NCBI GenBank assembly: GCA_017307755.1
Contig: JAFKGQ010000012.1
Location: 372,001 to 436,000, forward strand
Direction: 5' to 3'
DNA from: Chitinophagaceae bacterium
GTDB lineage: Bacteria > Bacteroidota > Bacteroidia > Chitinophagales > Chitinophagaceae
DNA: 64,000 nt
Shown in pieces: positions 1 to 11,200 of this stretch. Each line of letters begins with the position of its first letter. The stretch's first letter is position 1. Below the pieces are notes generated by a model that saw nothing but the letters and a program-made list of their open reading frames with translations, did not search any database and had not been told where the DNA came from. Both the position numbers and the translations under genes were made by a program.

Positions 1-2790
1 ATTGTCAACGTGTCGAATGAACAGCTGACCAGCGGAGATGCCAGCACCTTGCTGGGTTCTTCCGTGGCCGGGCTGAACATCAATGATATAGAGACTTTTG
101 ACATCCTGAAGGACGCTTCCGCCGCCGCGCTATACGGCGCCCGTGCTATGAATGGAGTTATCGTGATCACCACCAAAAAAGGGAAGGCGGGTGCGCCGGC
201 CATTAACTACTCGGGGAATTTCGGTCTTCAGCTACGACCCTCCTATACCACTTTTGACATCATGAATTCAGCTGATCAGATGTCGGTGAATGCCGAGCTG
301 GAAAGGAAAGGGCTCCTTATCTACCCCCAGCTGGTGAATGCTTCCAGTACGGGGATATATGGCGAGCTGGCCAAACTGTTGCAGACCCCCGATGTCAGCG
401 GGAATTTTGCGGTAGCCAATACACCCCAGGCCAGACAGGCATGGCTGATGAAATATGCCAATGTCAATACGGACTGGTTCAAACTGCTGTTCAGGAATTC
501 CGTCAACCAGCAGCACACCCTGAGCATCTCTTCCGGTAGCGAAAAGGCACAGACCTATCTCTCTACCAGCTTTTTCTACGACCCGGGGTGGAGCGTCGTG
601 GACAATGTAAAAAGCTATATCCTCACCTTGAGGCAGAATTATATCATCAACAATAAATTGTCCATTGATTTTACGATCAACGGCAACGTACGCCAGCAAA
701 GGACTGCAGGGACGGAGAACAGGAATTCAGATCCTCTTGTCGGGGCTTATTCGAGGGATTTCGATATCAATCCATTCAGCTTTGCATTGAATACTTCCAG
801 GACTCTGCCCGCCTATAATGACGACGGCTCCTACAACTATTCGACCAAGGACTATGCGCCTTTCAATATCCTTTATGAACTAAAGAACAATTTTACCAAA
901 TTAAACCTGCTGGACGGCAGGCTCCAAGGCAGGCTGACCTATAAGATCACGCCTTATATTACCTATGAATTTAACGGCTCCCTCCGCTATGTCAAGACCA
1001 CCGAGGAGCATGACATATTGGATAATGCCAACGAAGCCAATGCATATCGGGCGGGGGACCCGAACCAGCCGGGGTATAATACCATCCTTAATTCTTCCAA
1101 TCCCCGTCTCTACCAGGACCCAACTCTGCCATTTAACCAGGCGGTGTCTGTATTGCCTTACGGTGGCTTCTACAAACGGTTTGACAGGACCATGCCCACT
1201 TATACCTTCCGCAACGTGATCAGCTATGCCCAAAGTTTTGACGACAGGCGGCATCAGGTGACGGCATTGATAGGGCAGGAGTACCGGAATGTGGAGAGGC
1301 AGAGCTCCAATAGTGTAGGCGTGGGTTATCAGTATAATACAGGGGGGACGCCTTTTGTCAATTATCTTTTCTTCAAGAAAATGAGCGAGAGCAACAATAC
1401 CTATTATGGCATGTTCTATGAGTATGACAGGACAGCGTCATTTTTTACCAATGCTCAATATACCTATGCCAACAAATATACCCTTATGGGTACGTTGCAT
1501 GTAGAGGGATCCAACAAGATGGGTAATTCAACCCGCACCCGCTGGCTGCCTACCTGGACGGTGGCGGGCGTATGGAATATCGATCAGGAAAAATTTATGG
1601 AGAATGTGGGGAACACGATCAGCCACCTGATGCTCAAATCCAGCTATGGGCTGAATGCCAGCGTAGGTAATGCTATCAACGGCACCACTATCTTAAAGTC
1701 CCAGATTACCAACAGACAGTACCAGGTGGATCAGCAGACCTCCATTAACATACAGGACCTGATGAACAAGGACCTCACCTGGGAGAAGAAATATGAACTC
1801 AATGTGGGTGTGGACGCCGGTTTTCTGAAGGAGCGGCTTGGCCTCACCGTCGACTGGTACCGTCGCAGAAGCTTTGACCTTATTGGGCTCGTACGTACAG
1901 CCGGCATCGGGGGACAAGTGAATCAATATGCCAACTATGCTGATATGGCATCCCACGGTCTGGATATATCCATCACCGGCAAGTTGGTTGTGGCAAAGGA
2001 TTTTGGCATCAGCAGTACGCTTAATTTCGGATGGAATGTCACAAAGATCACCAACCTGAAGAACACGATCAATCTCTGGTCATTGGTGGCTGAAGGCGGG
2101 GGGCCGAACCTTGGGTATCCTGTACGCGGTTTGTTCTCCATTGCCAACAGAGGGCTGGACCCTATTTTGGGCTATCCTGTCTTTCTCAATGACAGCGGTG
2201 TCGTAAGTCCGCGGGTAAACCTGTTAAGTCTGAACACTTCCAATCTGAAGTACGAAGGCCCCGCTGATCCGACTATTACGGGCGGCTGGTCAAACAACTT
2301 CCGTTATAAGGCCTTTTCCCTGAATATCCTGTTCACCTATCAGGCAGGCAACAAGGTGCGGCTCAGACCTGTCTATGGCACATCTTATTCAGACCTGGAC
2401 GCACTGCCCAATGAGTTCAAAAGAAGGTGGGAATTGCCTGGTGACGGGAAACTGACCAATATTCCCTCTATTGCCATGTACCAGCAGGCCGGCTATATCT
2501 TACAGCAACAGTCTGCATTCCCTTACAACAATTACAATTATTCCAGCGATAGGGTGGCAGACGGCGGATTTGTCAGGCTAAAAGCGGCGACCTTTGCGTA
2601 CCAGCTGCCACTTGCGCTTATGACCAGGGTAGGGATGAGGAATGGCTCCGTCTCGGTGACAGGGAACAACCTGTGGCTGATCTATTCCGACAGCCGTCTG
2701 CATGGGCAGGACCCGGAATTCTTTACCACGGGCGGCGTAGCGTTGCCAGTGAATAAACAGATCACTTTTTCATTAAAACTCGGGCTTTAA
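1..2790 (+). CDS. SusC/RagA-type TonB-dependent receptor, 5'-truncated by the window
   Basis: Outer-membrane importer that takes up oligomers in partnership with the SusD lipoprotein downstream. The reading frame is open from base 1, so the apparent GTG at 10 is internal; signal peptide, carboxypeptidase-like domain and the start of the plug lie outside the window. What remains begins in the plug: the SusC hallmark DIETFDILKDASAAALYGAR is visible near residues 25-45, followed by NGVIVITTKKGK, and then a long beta-barrel ending in a short strand (TFSLKLGL) before the stop, as usual for this family. The susD gene follows after 18 bp, which indicates one transcript. The substrate cannot be read from sequence; the attached HExxH lipoprotein and DUF4302 genes suggest a peptide or glycopeptide rather than a plain glycan, which is inference. 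Confidence 0.95.
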   Translation: MVNVSNEQLTSGDASTLLGSSVAGLNINDIETFDILKDASAAALYGARAMNGVIVITTKKGKAGAPAINYSGNFGLQLRPSYTTFDIMNSADQMSVNAELERKGLLIYPQLVNASSTGIYGELAKLLQTPDVSGNFAVANTPQARQAWLMKYANVNTDWFKLLFRNSVNQQHTLSISSGSEKAQTYLSTSFFYDPGWSVVDNVKSYILTLRQNYIINNKLSIDFTINGNVRQQRTAGTENRNSDPLVGAYSRDFDINPFSFALNTSRTLPAYNDDGSYNYSTKDYAPFNILYELKNNFTKLNLLDGRLQGRLTYKITPYITYEFNGSLRYVKTTEEHDILDNANEANAYRAGDPNQPGYNTILNSSNPRLYQDPTLPFNQAVSVLPYGGFYKRFDRTMPTYTFRNVISYAQSFDDRRHQVTALIGQEYRNVERQSSNSVGVGYQYNTGGTPFVNYLFFKKMSESNNTYYGMFYEYDRTASFFTNAQYTYANKYTLMGTLHVEGSNKMGNSTRTRWLPTWTVAGVWNIDQEKFMENVGNTISHLMLKSSYGLNASVGNAINGTTILKSQITNRQYQVDQQTSINIQDLMNKDLTWEKKYELNVGVDAGFLKERLGLTVDWYRRRSFDLIGLVRTAGIGGQVNQYANYADMASHGLDISITGKLVVAKDFGISSTLNFGWNVTKITNLKNTINLWSLVAEGGGPNLGYPVRGLFSIANRGLDPILGYPVFLNDSGVVSPRVNLLSLNTSNLKYEGPADPTITGGWSNNFRYKAFSLNILFTYQAGNKVRLRPVYGTSYSDLDALPNEFKRRWELPGDGKLTNIPSIAMYQQAGYILQQQSAFPYNNYNYSSDRVADGGFVRLKAATFAYQLPLALMTRVGMRNGSVSVTGNNLWLIYSDSRLHGQDPEFFTTGGVALPVNKQITFSLKLGL

Positions 2791-2808
2791 TCTCAAAATA
2801 TTTTTGGT

Positions 2809-4257
2809 ATGAAGAGAACATGGTATCCTGTATTGCTTGGTGTCTGTCTTGTGGGCTGTAATAAACAGCTGGACAAGCTGCCTGACAATAGGGCGGTGAT
2901 CACCAATGTAGACCAGGTGACGCAGCTGCTGACATCCGCCTACCCTCATGCGGTGTATATGTCCTTCACGGAGCCGATGAGCGATAATGCGGAGGACAAG
3001 GGCACCGCGCCTGCCACGGCTGATCCGGAATCCTATCAGATCAATTCGCAGTCCTATAGATTCCAGGATGTCACCAGCATAAAATTTGATTCGCCTATTG
3101 CTTATTGGGACTCCTGTTACAGGGCCATAGCCGTAGCCAATCAGGCGCTGACCTATTGTAATGGTCCGGACTCCGCCCTGTATGCGGCCCAGAAAGGCGA
3201 AGCGCTGGTATGCCGGGCCTATGCTCATTTTATGCTGGTATGTCTGTTTGCCAAACCTTATGATCCTACTACGGCCGGCAGCGATCCTGGTATCCCTTAT
3301 GTCACCAAACCAATAAACAACGTATTCGAAAAATATACGAGAGGGACTGTCCTGTCGGTGTACAACAATATAGAAAGCGACCTGACCCGGGGGCTGTCCC
3401 TTATCCAGGATAAGATCTATGGAACAGCGCCAAAATTTCATTTTACAATACAGGCGACCCATGCATTTGCTACCAGGTTCTATATGTTCAAAAGGGACTA
3501 TGCCCAGGTGATCAGCCATGCGTCGGCTGTCTTTGGCAGCTCCGATCCTGCAAACCTGATCCGCAATACGGCGTCCGACTATGCCAACCTGCAGTACCAG
3601 CAGCTGGCGATCAAGTATGTCTCCTCTTCGGAGAACGCCAATATCCTGTTGCAGGAAGCGCAAAGCAATTATTTCGACAATTATGCCCAGTACAGGTACG
3701 GGTATGGCCAGGGCATTTATTTCAATATTATCAACGCCCCGAATGTCACCGGGGGGAACCTCGCCATGCTTACTTACGGCGCCACGCCGCAGGTGTTTAA
3801 CTTCCCTAAATGGAGCCCTTATAACAGCGGTGGGGGCGCCAGATATGGTCTTGTTCCCTTATTCAGCATGGAGGAAATATTGATGAACAGGGCAGAGGCT
3901 TATGCCTGGATGAATAATACCACTGCCGCCCTGGTTGATCTGAATGCATGGGTGAGCAGGAATATCAAGAACTATGACCCCGCCAGCCATAACGTCACGG
4001 TGTCAAAGGCAACGGGTTTTTACGGTCAGTCCACCAGCATCTCCCTTATAGAAGCGGCCCTGGACTTCAAACGGTACTCGTATATGCAGGAAGGACTGAG
4101 ATGGTTTGACCTCATCCGGCTTGGGGCCAGGATATACAGATTCAGCGGCTCTAATTTTTCATCGCCCATCGATTCCATTCTCCCCAGTGACAAAAGAAGG
4201 GTATTACAGCTGCCCCCGGAAGCCGTGGCCGCGGGATTGGAACTGAACCCAAGATAA
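2809..4257 (+). CDS. SusD/RagB family substrate-binding lipoprotein
   Basis: Surface lipoprotein of 482 residues that caps the SusC channel and binds substrate. It has a signal peptide with lipobox LVGC and lipidated Cys17, then the typical SusD start (QLDKLPDNRAVITNVDQV). The helical TPR-like core is shown by YWDSCYRAIAVANQAL, GEALVCRAYAHFMLV (residues about 125-145) and LMNRAEAYAWMN. The C-terminal motif ALDFKRYSYMQEGLRWFDLIRLG matches the family's RxxELxxEGxRWFDLxR signature in a variant form. It lies 18 bp after susC and 46 bp before the HExxH lipoprotein gene, so the four genes are probably one operon. The short length (about 480) is usual for the SusD group that travels with such metallohydrolase lipoproteins. 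Confidence 0.93.
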   Translation: MKRTWYPVLLGVCLVGCNKQLDKLPDNRAVITNVDQVTQLLTSAYPHAVYMSFTEPMSDNAEDKGTAPATADPESYQINSQSYRFQDVTSIKFDSPIAYWDSCYRAIAVANQALTYCNGPDSALYAAQKGEALVCRAYAHFMLVCLFAKPYDPTTAGSDPGIPYVTKPINNVFEKYTRGTVLSVYNNIESDLTRGLSLIQDKIYGTAPKFHFTIQATHAFATRFYMFKRDYAQVISHASAVFGSSDPANLIRNTASDYANLQYQQLAIKYVSSSENANILLQEAQSNYFDNYAQYRYGYGQGIYFNIINAPNVTGGNLAMLTYGATPQVFNFPKWSPYNSGGGARYGLVPLFSMEEILMNRAEAYAWMNNTTAALVDLNAWVSRNIKNYDPASHNVTVSKATGFYGQSTSISLIEAALDFKRYSYMQEGLRWFDLIRLGARIYRFSGSNFSSPIDSILPSDKRRVLQLPPEAVAAGLELNPR

Positions 4258-4303
4258 AGCCCGAATGAAACCAAAAATGTTGAACGATAAAAAGTTTGAA
4301 TAA

Positions 4304-5203
4304 ATGAAACCGATCCGAAATATCCTCTCACTGCTATGTATCGGCTTGCTGGCCGGCATGGTGGCTTGTAAAAAGGAGAAATTTACGCCTCTTACCACGC
4401 CTCCGCCTGGGCTGGGAGGCGACACGTGGCCACAGGATTCCGTGGATAAATTTATCTACGACAGTATGACGGTGCCCTACAACGTAGCCGTCTATTATAA
4501 ATGGCAACCCGGTCAGCTGGATTTCCCCAGCGACATCACGCCTCCCGACGCCTCCAAGGTAGTGCCTGTGCTGAAAGCTTTGCTGAATGTGGCTTATGCG
4601 CCTTACAACCAGCAGACGGGAAGTACGGCTTTTTTACGACGCTATCTCCCCAAGACGCTGGAGATGGCAGGCAGCGCCGAATACCTGCCGAACGGGGCCC
4701 GGTTTCTTGGACAGGCAGAAGGAGGGACCGCCATGCTCTTGTATGAGGTGAACTATTTCAGCCGGAAAAAGGCCGACTCGAATGCGTTCAAACAAATGAT
4801 GCATACCATGCACCACGAATTTGGGCATATCCTTCACCAGAACGTACTCTATCCCGTATCCTTCAAGACCATTTCCACGGGCTATACGGGCAACTGGTAC
4901 AATATTCCCGACTCAACAGCCCGGCAACTGGGTTTTATCACTTCTTATGCCCAGGCCGCGCCCGATGAGGATTTTGTGGAAATGATCAGCACGATGCTGT
5001 CCGGTGGTGAAGGCGGCCCCAGCGGCGGATATGACGAATACGAGGCGTTGCTGACCCAAACAGGTGGTCCCGGTTCTCCGGGATATGCGACTATCAAACA
5101 GAAGGAAGCCGTCGTGGTAGACTATTTCCAAAGGGTATGGAAGATAGATTTCTATGCCCTGCGGGCGAAATGCCGTACGGCCTTTGTGAACTATCTGCAA
5201 TAA
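4304..5203 (+). CDS. Substrate-import-associated zinc metallohydrolase-like lipoprotein (HExxH)
   Basis: A 299-residue predicted zinc peptidase or hydrolase anchored as a lipoprotein (lipidated Cys22 after MVA). The zinc-binding motif is H171-E172-F-G-H175 within TMHHEFGHILHQN. A downstream DEDFVEM segment offers Glu226 as a possible third ligand, which would make it a gluzincin-type site. This family of about 300-residue HExxH lipoproteins is known from SusC/SusD loci of Bacteroidota, where it is thought to process or release substrate at the cell surface. It sits between susD and the DUF4302-like gene, 14 bp before the latter. The product is complete. The substrate is unknown; the third zinc ligand is inferred from position only. 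Confidence 0.85.
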   Translation: MKPIRNILSLLCIGLLAGMVACKKEKFTPLTTPPPGLGGDTWPQDSVDKFIYDSMTVPYNVAVYYKWQPGQLDFPSDITPPDASKVVPVLKALLNVAYAPYNQQTGSTAFLRRYLPKTLEMAGSAEYLPNGARFLGQAEGGTAMLLYEVNYFSRKKADSNAFKQMMHTMHHEFGHILHQNVLYPVSFKTISTGYTGNWYNIPDSTARQLGFITSYAQAAPDEDFVEMISTMLSGGEGGPSGGYDEYEALLTQTGGPGSPGYATIKQKEAVVVDYFQRVWKIDFYALRAKCRTAFVNYLQ

Positions 5204-5217
5204 AATTGCTTAAATCG

Positions 5218-6615
5218 ATGCAAATGAAAAGAGTAATCATATTTACGTTCGCGGTGATGGTTGTAGGCGCCGGTTGTAAAAAAACATATGACGACACCGT
5301 CGGCGGTAAGACAGCGGACCAGCGCATCTCCGAAGCATTGGCCACCTATCAGAAAATACTGATGGGGGCGCCCTACGGCTGGATCTTTGTGGAAAGCACC
5401 ACGGGCATCGCCTATAACCAGGGTGTGAGCCAGACAGGGCCTAAGATCGTATTGGGTTACTATATGCAATTTGTCGACAGCAGCAAGGTGACCATGATCT
5501 CGGATTTCGATACGTCGATGACGACGGTACCCAAGACCTCGGGTTATCGGGTCAAGGCGCTGACAAGACCAGCGCTGATCTTTGATACTTACAGTTATCT
5601 CCATGTACCCTGCGAGCCGAATGATGCTGTCTCGAAAAGCCCGTTTGGCCCCGGCTATGGATGGGGGACGGATTTTGAATATTCTTTTTCGGACAGTAGG
5701 GTGCCTGCTGTAACGGCAGACACTCTCCGGCTGACGGGCAACCTGAATAGCGCCGGCGGGCTGCTGGTCAAGGCTACCCAGGCGCAGCGCGATGCTTATC
5801 TGCAGGGGAAGACCAAGGGCAATATGGTCGGGCTGGGCAACCTGAATAATATATTGAACTATTTCAAACGCCTTACTGTCGGCAGTGTAAGTTATGACCT
5901 ACGGGTGGATGTAGTCAACAGGACGATCACTTTTACCTGGAAGGATGGGTCTGGTAATTTCCAGACGCAGACGGTGAACTATTATGTCTCCGGTACAGGG
6001 ATCAACCTTTTTACTCCTATCGTGAATGGCAGCCAGACCATTACGTCCATCGACAATATTACCTGGAACGGCTCCTTTACGCTCTTTACCGTCACCATCA
6101 ATGGGCAGCAGGGGCAGGTGGTCGGTGCGACTACGCCTGTCATTGCGGATGCTGGCGCTCCTGCGAGGTGGTGGAATTATGCCAATGATAACAGATTGTA
6201 CTGGGCTTCCTGGAATGGATTTCATGTCAATGGGGTAGATGATGCTTTTGGAGTAACAACACTGTCCAACGCGTCGGGGACTTTTTATTACTATGGGTAT
6301 CTTCCCCATCTTTTCGGCCCACCCAATAATCCGGACGCGGATGCGTTTGCGCCATTGATGCTAAAAAAAGATAGCCTGTCTCTCAATAACTATTTTACTG
6401 CTCCTGGTTTCCCTCCCTCATTTACGGGCGGAAAGGTCATCTTCACCGAATTGGGTACTATAGGCACGACCCCGCCCGGAGGCCCTGTGGATTTGTCGCA
6501 ACAGACGCTGTATAATCCTGCGGGTTTTTATCTTGTGCAGACGGGCGATAAGACCTATGATATGGTGCTGGCTACGGATGCGAAGACATGGATATCATGG
6601 TTCTTTCCGCGATAG
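5218..6615 (+). CDS. DUF4302-like lipoprotein of the SusCD operon
   Basis: A 465-residue lipoprotein with lipobox GAGC and Cys20. The frame is open upstream into the previous gene, but the ATG at 5218 (or the one at 5224) gives a proper signal peptide and is preferred over an overlapping start at 5137. After the lipid anchor comes RISEALATYQKILMGAPYGWIF, the usual opening of DUF4302 proteins, then a mixed beta protein ending in WISWFFPR. Such proteins are regularly the fourth gene behind SusC, SusD and the zinc metallohydrolase; their biochemical role is not established. It begins 14 bp after the metallohydrolase stop, so it is likely co-transcribed. Domain naming is from memory of the family's N-terminus, hence moderate certainty. 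Confidence 0.75.
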   Translation: MQMKRVIIFTFAVMVVGAGCKKTYDDTVGGKTADQRISEALATYQKILMGAPYGWIFVESTTGIAYNQGVSQTGPKIVLGYYMQFVDSSKVTMISDFDTSMTTVPKTSGYRVKALTRPALIFDTYSYLHVPCEPNDAVSKSPFGPGYGWGTDFEYSFSDSRVPAVTADTLRLTGNLNSAGGLLVKATQAQRDAYLQGKTKGNMVGLGNLNNILNYFKRLTVGSVSYDLRVDVVNRTITFTWKDGSGNFQTQTVNYYVSGTGINLFTPIVNGSQTITSIDNITWNGSFTLFTVTINGQQGQVVGATTPVIADAGAPARWWNYANDNRLYWASWNGFHVNGVDDAFGVTTLSNASGTFYYYGYLPHLFGPPNNPDADAFAPLMLKKDSLSLNNYFTAPGFPPSFTGGKVIFTELGTIGTTPPGGPVDLSQQTLYNPAGFYLVQTGDKTYDMVLATDAKTWISWFFPR

Positions 6616-6801
6616 AGCAATATGTTATAGAAAAATAAATATTGAACGGCTATAGGTTTTAAAAAAAACTTTTCTTTATTTCGTTACAGGCATGTAACCG
6701 TATATCTATCTCATTATTCCAACCTACTCTGATTAGCAACAATTAGTAATTGACCTTAGGTGTATGACATTGTCGTACACAGACTCTTAAACTGGCTTCT
6801 T

Positions 6802-8235
6802 ATGAAAGGACCCCAGACCGCAATCCTATTGCTGTTATGTAGCCTCTCTTTTTCCTGTTTTGCTCAGGATCAGCCTGACAAGGGTAATGCTATTCTTAAT
6901 CTCCCTTCCAAATTCTTCAATCGAATTCAACGCAAGACGGCCAGCCTGGACGAACAACTCACCCGTCAGACAGAGAAATATTTAAAAAAAACGGCCAAGC
7001 AGGAAGAACGTCTGCGCAGGAAATTATATAAAGTTGATTCCAACGCGGCAAAGTCTATGTTTGCCGGGTCGGCAGAGCGGTATACTGCATTGTCTCAAAA
7101 GCTGGTCAGCGATACAGGCAGCAGCGGCAGTTTCGGTTTGAAGGGTGAATACCAAGCCTATACGGATTCCCTGCAGGGAATGCTGAAGTTTATGGGTTCT
7201 GACCCGGCAGCGGCTGGTTCGTTACGGCAACTGCAGGCATTGCAGGCGAAGATGCAGGACGCCGACCAGGTCAAGGAATATACCCGTGAACGTAAACAAC
7301 AAATCTCGCAATATATTCAGCAGCATACGAATTTGATTGGATTATTAGGCAAGGATTACCAGGGATTTAACCAGGATGTTTACTACTATTCCCAGCAGGT
7401 CCGAACGTATAGGGAAATGTTAAACGACCCGGATAAGTTGACAAAAGAGACATTGGCTGTGCTGGGGAAGCTGCCTGCCTTCCAGGCATTTATGAAAGAA
7501 AATTCTTATTTGGCCGGATTGTTTAGCCTGCCGGCTAATTATGGTTCTACTGCATCGCTGGCCGGACTGCAGACTCGTGACCAGGTAGCGGCCCTGATCA
7601 ACCAGCAGGTGACAGCCGGCGGTGCGGGTGGGCAGGCAGCGTTGCAGGCCAATCTTCAATCGGCCCAGTCACAGTTGGATGGATACAAGGATAAGCTGAG
7701 CAAGCTGGGTGCCGGCAGCGGGGATATCGATATGCCGGATTTCAAGCCGAATAACCAAAAGGCAAAGAGCTTTTGGCGGCGGCTGGAGTATGGAACTAAT
7801 TTTCAGACGACCCGCAACAATTATTATTTCCCTACGGTGTTAGACTTCGGGCTGTCGGTGGGCTATAAACTCAGTGACCGCAGCACTCTCGGCATCGGCG
7901 CCAGCTACAAATTGGGATGGGGAAATGGCATTCAGCATATTGCTTTTTCCAGTCAGGGGGTAGGAATAAGGTCCTTTATAGAAGTAAAGATCAAGGGAAG
8001 TTTCTCATTATCAGGAGGTATGGAGCTGAACCATACAACACCTTTCAGCGCTTATCAGCAATTGAGACATTGGGACGACTGGACAAAGAGCGGGCTTGTC
8101 GGGGTGACCAAGACGGTGTCGATGAAGAGCCGGGTGTTCAAAAAGACAAAGGTGGCGTTACTCTGGGATTTTCTCAGCTATCAGCAGGCGCCGAGGACGC
8201 AGGCGATACTGTTCAGAATAGGATATGATTTTTAA
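6802..8235 (+). CDS. Secreted coiled-coil protein with C-terminal barrel-like region, upstream of RHS genes
   Basis: A 477-residue protein of unknown function. The start at 6802 gives a clean signal peptide (MKGPQTAILLLLCSLSFSCFAQ), better than the ATG at 6760. Residues about 25-290 are rich in Gln, Lys, Leu and Ala and look helical/coiled-coil (LDEQLTRQTEKYLKKTAKQE; VKEYTRERKQQISQYIQQH). From about residue 320 the pattern becomes alternating beta strands with aromatic ends (FGLSVGYKLSDRSTLGIGAS ... ILFRIGYDF), which suggests a membrane beta-barrel or an outer-membrane-associated domain ending in the C-terminal Phe typical of outer-membrane strands. The stop comes 10 bp before the next start, so it is coupled to the RHS genes and may help export or anchor them. 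That role is inference. Confidence 0.7.
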   Translation: MKGPQTAILLLLCSLSFSCFAQDQPDKGNAILNLPSKFFNRIQRKTASLDEQLTRQTEKYLKKTAKQEERLRRKLYKVDSNAAKSMFAGSAERYTALSQKLVSDTGSSGSFGLKGEYQAYTDSLQGMLKFMGSDPAAAGSLRQLQALQAKMQDADQVKEYTRERKQQISQYIQQHTNLIGLLGKDYQGFNQDVYYYSQQVRTYREMLNDPDKLTKETLAVLGKLPAFQAFMKENSYLAGLFSLPANYGSTASLAGLQTRDQVAALINQQVTAGGAGGQAALQANLQSAQSQLDGYKDKLSKLGAGSGDIDMPDFKPNNQKAKSFWRRLEYGTNFQTTRNNYYFPTVLDFGLSVGYKLSDRSTLGIGASYKLGWGNGIQHIAFSSQGVGIRSFIEVKIKGSFSLSGGMELNHTTPFSAYQQLRHWDDWTKSGLVGVTKTVSMKSRVFKKTKVALLWDFLSYQQAPRTQAILFRIGYDF

Positions 8236-8245
8236 ACTTTTTTCT

Positions 8246-11200
8246 ATGAAGAGATCTCTTTGGGCGTTTTTACTATGCCTGTTTCTTTCTATTAAGGTTG
8301 GAAATGTCTTTGGGCAGAATATAGAAGTAAATAAAATTCTCAGTAAGGAACTTTACCCACAGTCCCCTTCGGCTGCCTCCCTGGGTGTTTTTGGGCAGAC
8401 AGCCGTGAACTACTTTACAGGGACACCTCAGATCAGCATTCCGCTGGCAGGCATTCAATACAAAGGTCTGAGTGTGAATCTTACCTTGATGTATCAGAAT
8501 ACAGCGGGAAATAAGCCCGATGCTTTTCCGGGGTACTATGGGAATGGGTGGCTTCTGACATGCGGGGGGGCCATAACGCTGATATCAAAAGGGATCTCCC
8601 CGGCGGATATAGGACCCTCCCAATCTATTCCTGTATTGCCCTATGCCACGAATGACGCCAATTGGAAAGATTCCAGCACGCTGTCATCAGATATGTATGG
8701 GAAGAAAATGTTCTATGATTATGCCGGAAGACGATATGATGAATTCGCGTATACTTTCGGAGGGTCTTCAGGAACATTTTACAGTGATTATAATGATACG
8801 CTGGTCTACCATCAGGGGCCTTATCAACATATAAAAACTACCCAGGGAGAAGACCTCACCGTACAAAAAATAATATATGGGGGGAAAAGACCGATCAGGC
8901 TCCCCGTGGAAGAGCAGGGGCCAAATGATTTTTTGCAATGGATTCCTGAATGCCTGGGTACAGGATGCTGGGCCAATCACTACCGGGATACTACTTTTCA
9001 AAATGGACTGACCTATTCATTTATCATTACCGACAGCCGGGGTGTAAAATATACTTTCGGGGGTACCGATGAATCCATAGAATTTACAAGGTCCGGCGTG
9101 AGGGCAGGCTATCCCGACATGCTGGACCAAAACACCATTCCGACTACATGGTACCTGACCTCTATCCAATCTCCCAACGGGGTTATCATAAAACTGGTGT
9201 ATAAAAGAGGGAAGCTCTATACCATCGGTACATCGTACGTAAAAGGGATGGTCATTACTTCTAATAAAGATATAACTACCAATGTATTTGCGGGTAGTAC
9301 GGCTATGCCTTATTCACAGATGGTATCCGGTACTTTGTATAATCCGACGTATTTGGATAGTATCATTACACCTGTGAGTATCGCCAAATTCAATTGGAGC
9401 GAAGCAAACGGACAACTCCCGTATTCAATAGATAATACATTGTCGGATAACTACAATGGTTTTAGCCCATATGTGTTTAGATTTTATGCTGATGTAGCCA
9501 ACACTACCCATATGGATAAAAAATTTTCCAATAAATTGGACGGTTTTGTAATTTCTGACGTGACAGGGACAACAAACAAAGCCGTTCAGTTTAACTACAC
9601 AAATGATACAACCACCCGGCTTAAACTGCTTTCAGTCAGGATACAAGGTCCTTCCGGCATCGATGGGAGTCAGGTGTATAATTTTGAATATGACACCTTG
9701 CGGTTGCCTCCCTACCGGAGTTTCAAGACGGATAAGTATGGCTATTATAATGGAAGGAATCTATTGACGCTGACGACTAATGCTAATTATTACGTTGGTT
9801 TCCTGAACGATACCTCCCAACTGAATGCTTATATCCGGTCCAGAGAGCCCGACTCTGCGTTTACCCAGGCAGAAATATTGCATAAGGTAATTTATCCTAC
9901 GGGTGGGTATACTGTGTATGAGTATGAGAACAATCGATATGGAAAGTTTACGAGTAACTGGCCTGTTACGGTTGTGAGTAATACGGGTGACTCTATTGGA
10001 GGTGGATTACGTATTAAGAGAATTACGAATTATGACTTCGTTGCCCACAAAGCCAGTGAAAAAAAATATTTTTATTACAATGGATATGCGACGGGGGGGC
10101 GTACCTCCAGCGGGGTGCTAAGCTTTAAGCCTGTATTTTACGCACATTATAATGGCCCTATTACAGCGCCTCATATAGCAGGAGTTGAAACCAATCAGAT
10201 ATATACAGGAGCTACTATTAACTATACGCAGTTCAGCACTGATCCTCTCTATCCCGCCACCTATGCGAGAAGCAGCCCTGTTACTTATTCTGAAGTAACG
10301 GAAAAGTATGCGGACGGGAGCTATACAGTATATAAATTTAAGAACTATGACAACGGATACCAGGATAGACCTGCGGAGAACATCCTGGTAGACAATCCGG
10401 CCATAGGTAAATCCTGGGGAGAAGACGATGTCAACAACCTCGACCTTGAAAGGGGACAAACGTTGTCGGAAAACAGGTACGATACGACAGGGGTGTTGAG
10501 AATGAAGAACACCTTTGAGTATAATGACAATCCCTTGCGGTTTAACAGCAATGTTCGGGTACTCAAGACTATACCCAATCCCGCCTTTTCGGAAAATTTT
10601 CCAACCCTCAGGTATTTGGCTTATCTGATATATACTTATTACCCTTACTTGAAAAAGCAAATAGCTTATGAATATATAAATTCAACGGATTCCATTGTCT
10701 CGGTGAAAAGTTATGTTTATGACAGCACTTACCGGTCCCTTGTGCAGCAGACGACAATAGAGAGCGATAGTAGTATTCGAACTACTATCAATAGGTACCC
10801 TCCTGACATGGTTGCTTTGGGGCAAACAACTCCTTATCAAACCATGGTCAATGCGCACCAGGTATCACCGGTGATCGAAATGGAAGATCAGGTCAATGGA
10901 ATAAAGGTTTTTCGGCAGATTAATGCTTATGCGCAAGGGTTATCCGACAACGCATTGTTGATATTACCTTCTACTATCAGCGCTCAATACAGGAACCAGA
11001 CACCGGAAACAAGGCTGCGCTACAAAAAATACGATAGCCTGGGAAACCTGTTGAGCTCATGGCAGCCGGGCGGAGTGAAAACCAATTATGTCTGGGGATA
11101 CGCCAGGTCATCCCCGGTAGCCAAGATTGTGAACGCTTCTTATGATTCTGTGCTTGTCGCCCTCGGAGGCGCCACCCAGGTTAACAATATGGCGAATCAA

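Noticed and set aside
2773..3663. Antisense frame of 296 codons under susD
   Set aside because: The sense strand carries a clear SusD lipoprotein; the reverse frame has no recognisable motif.
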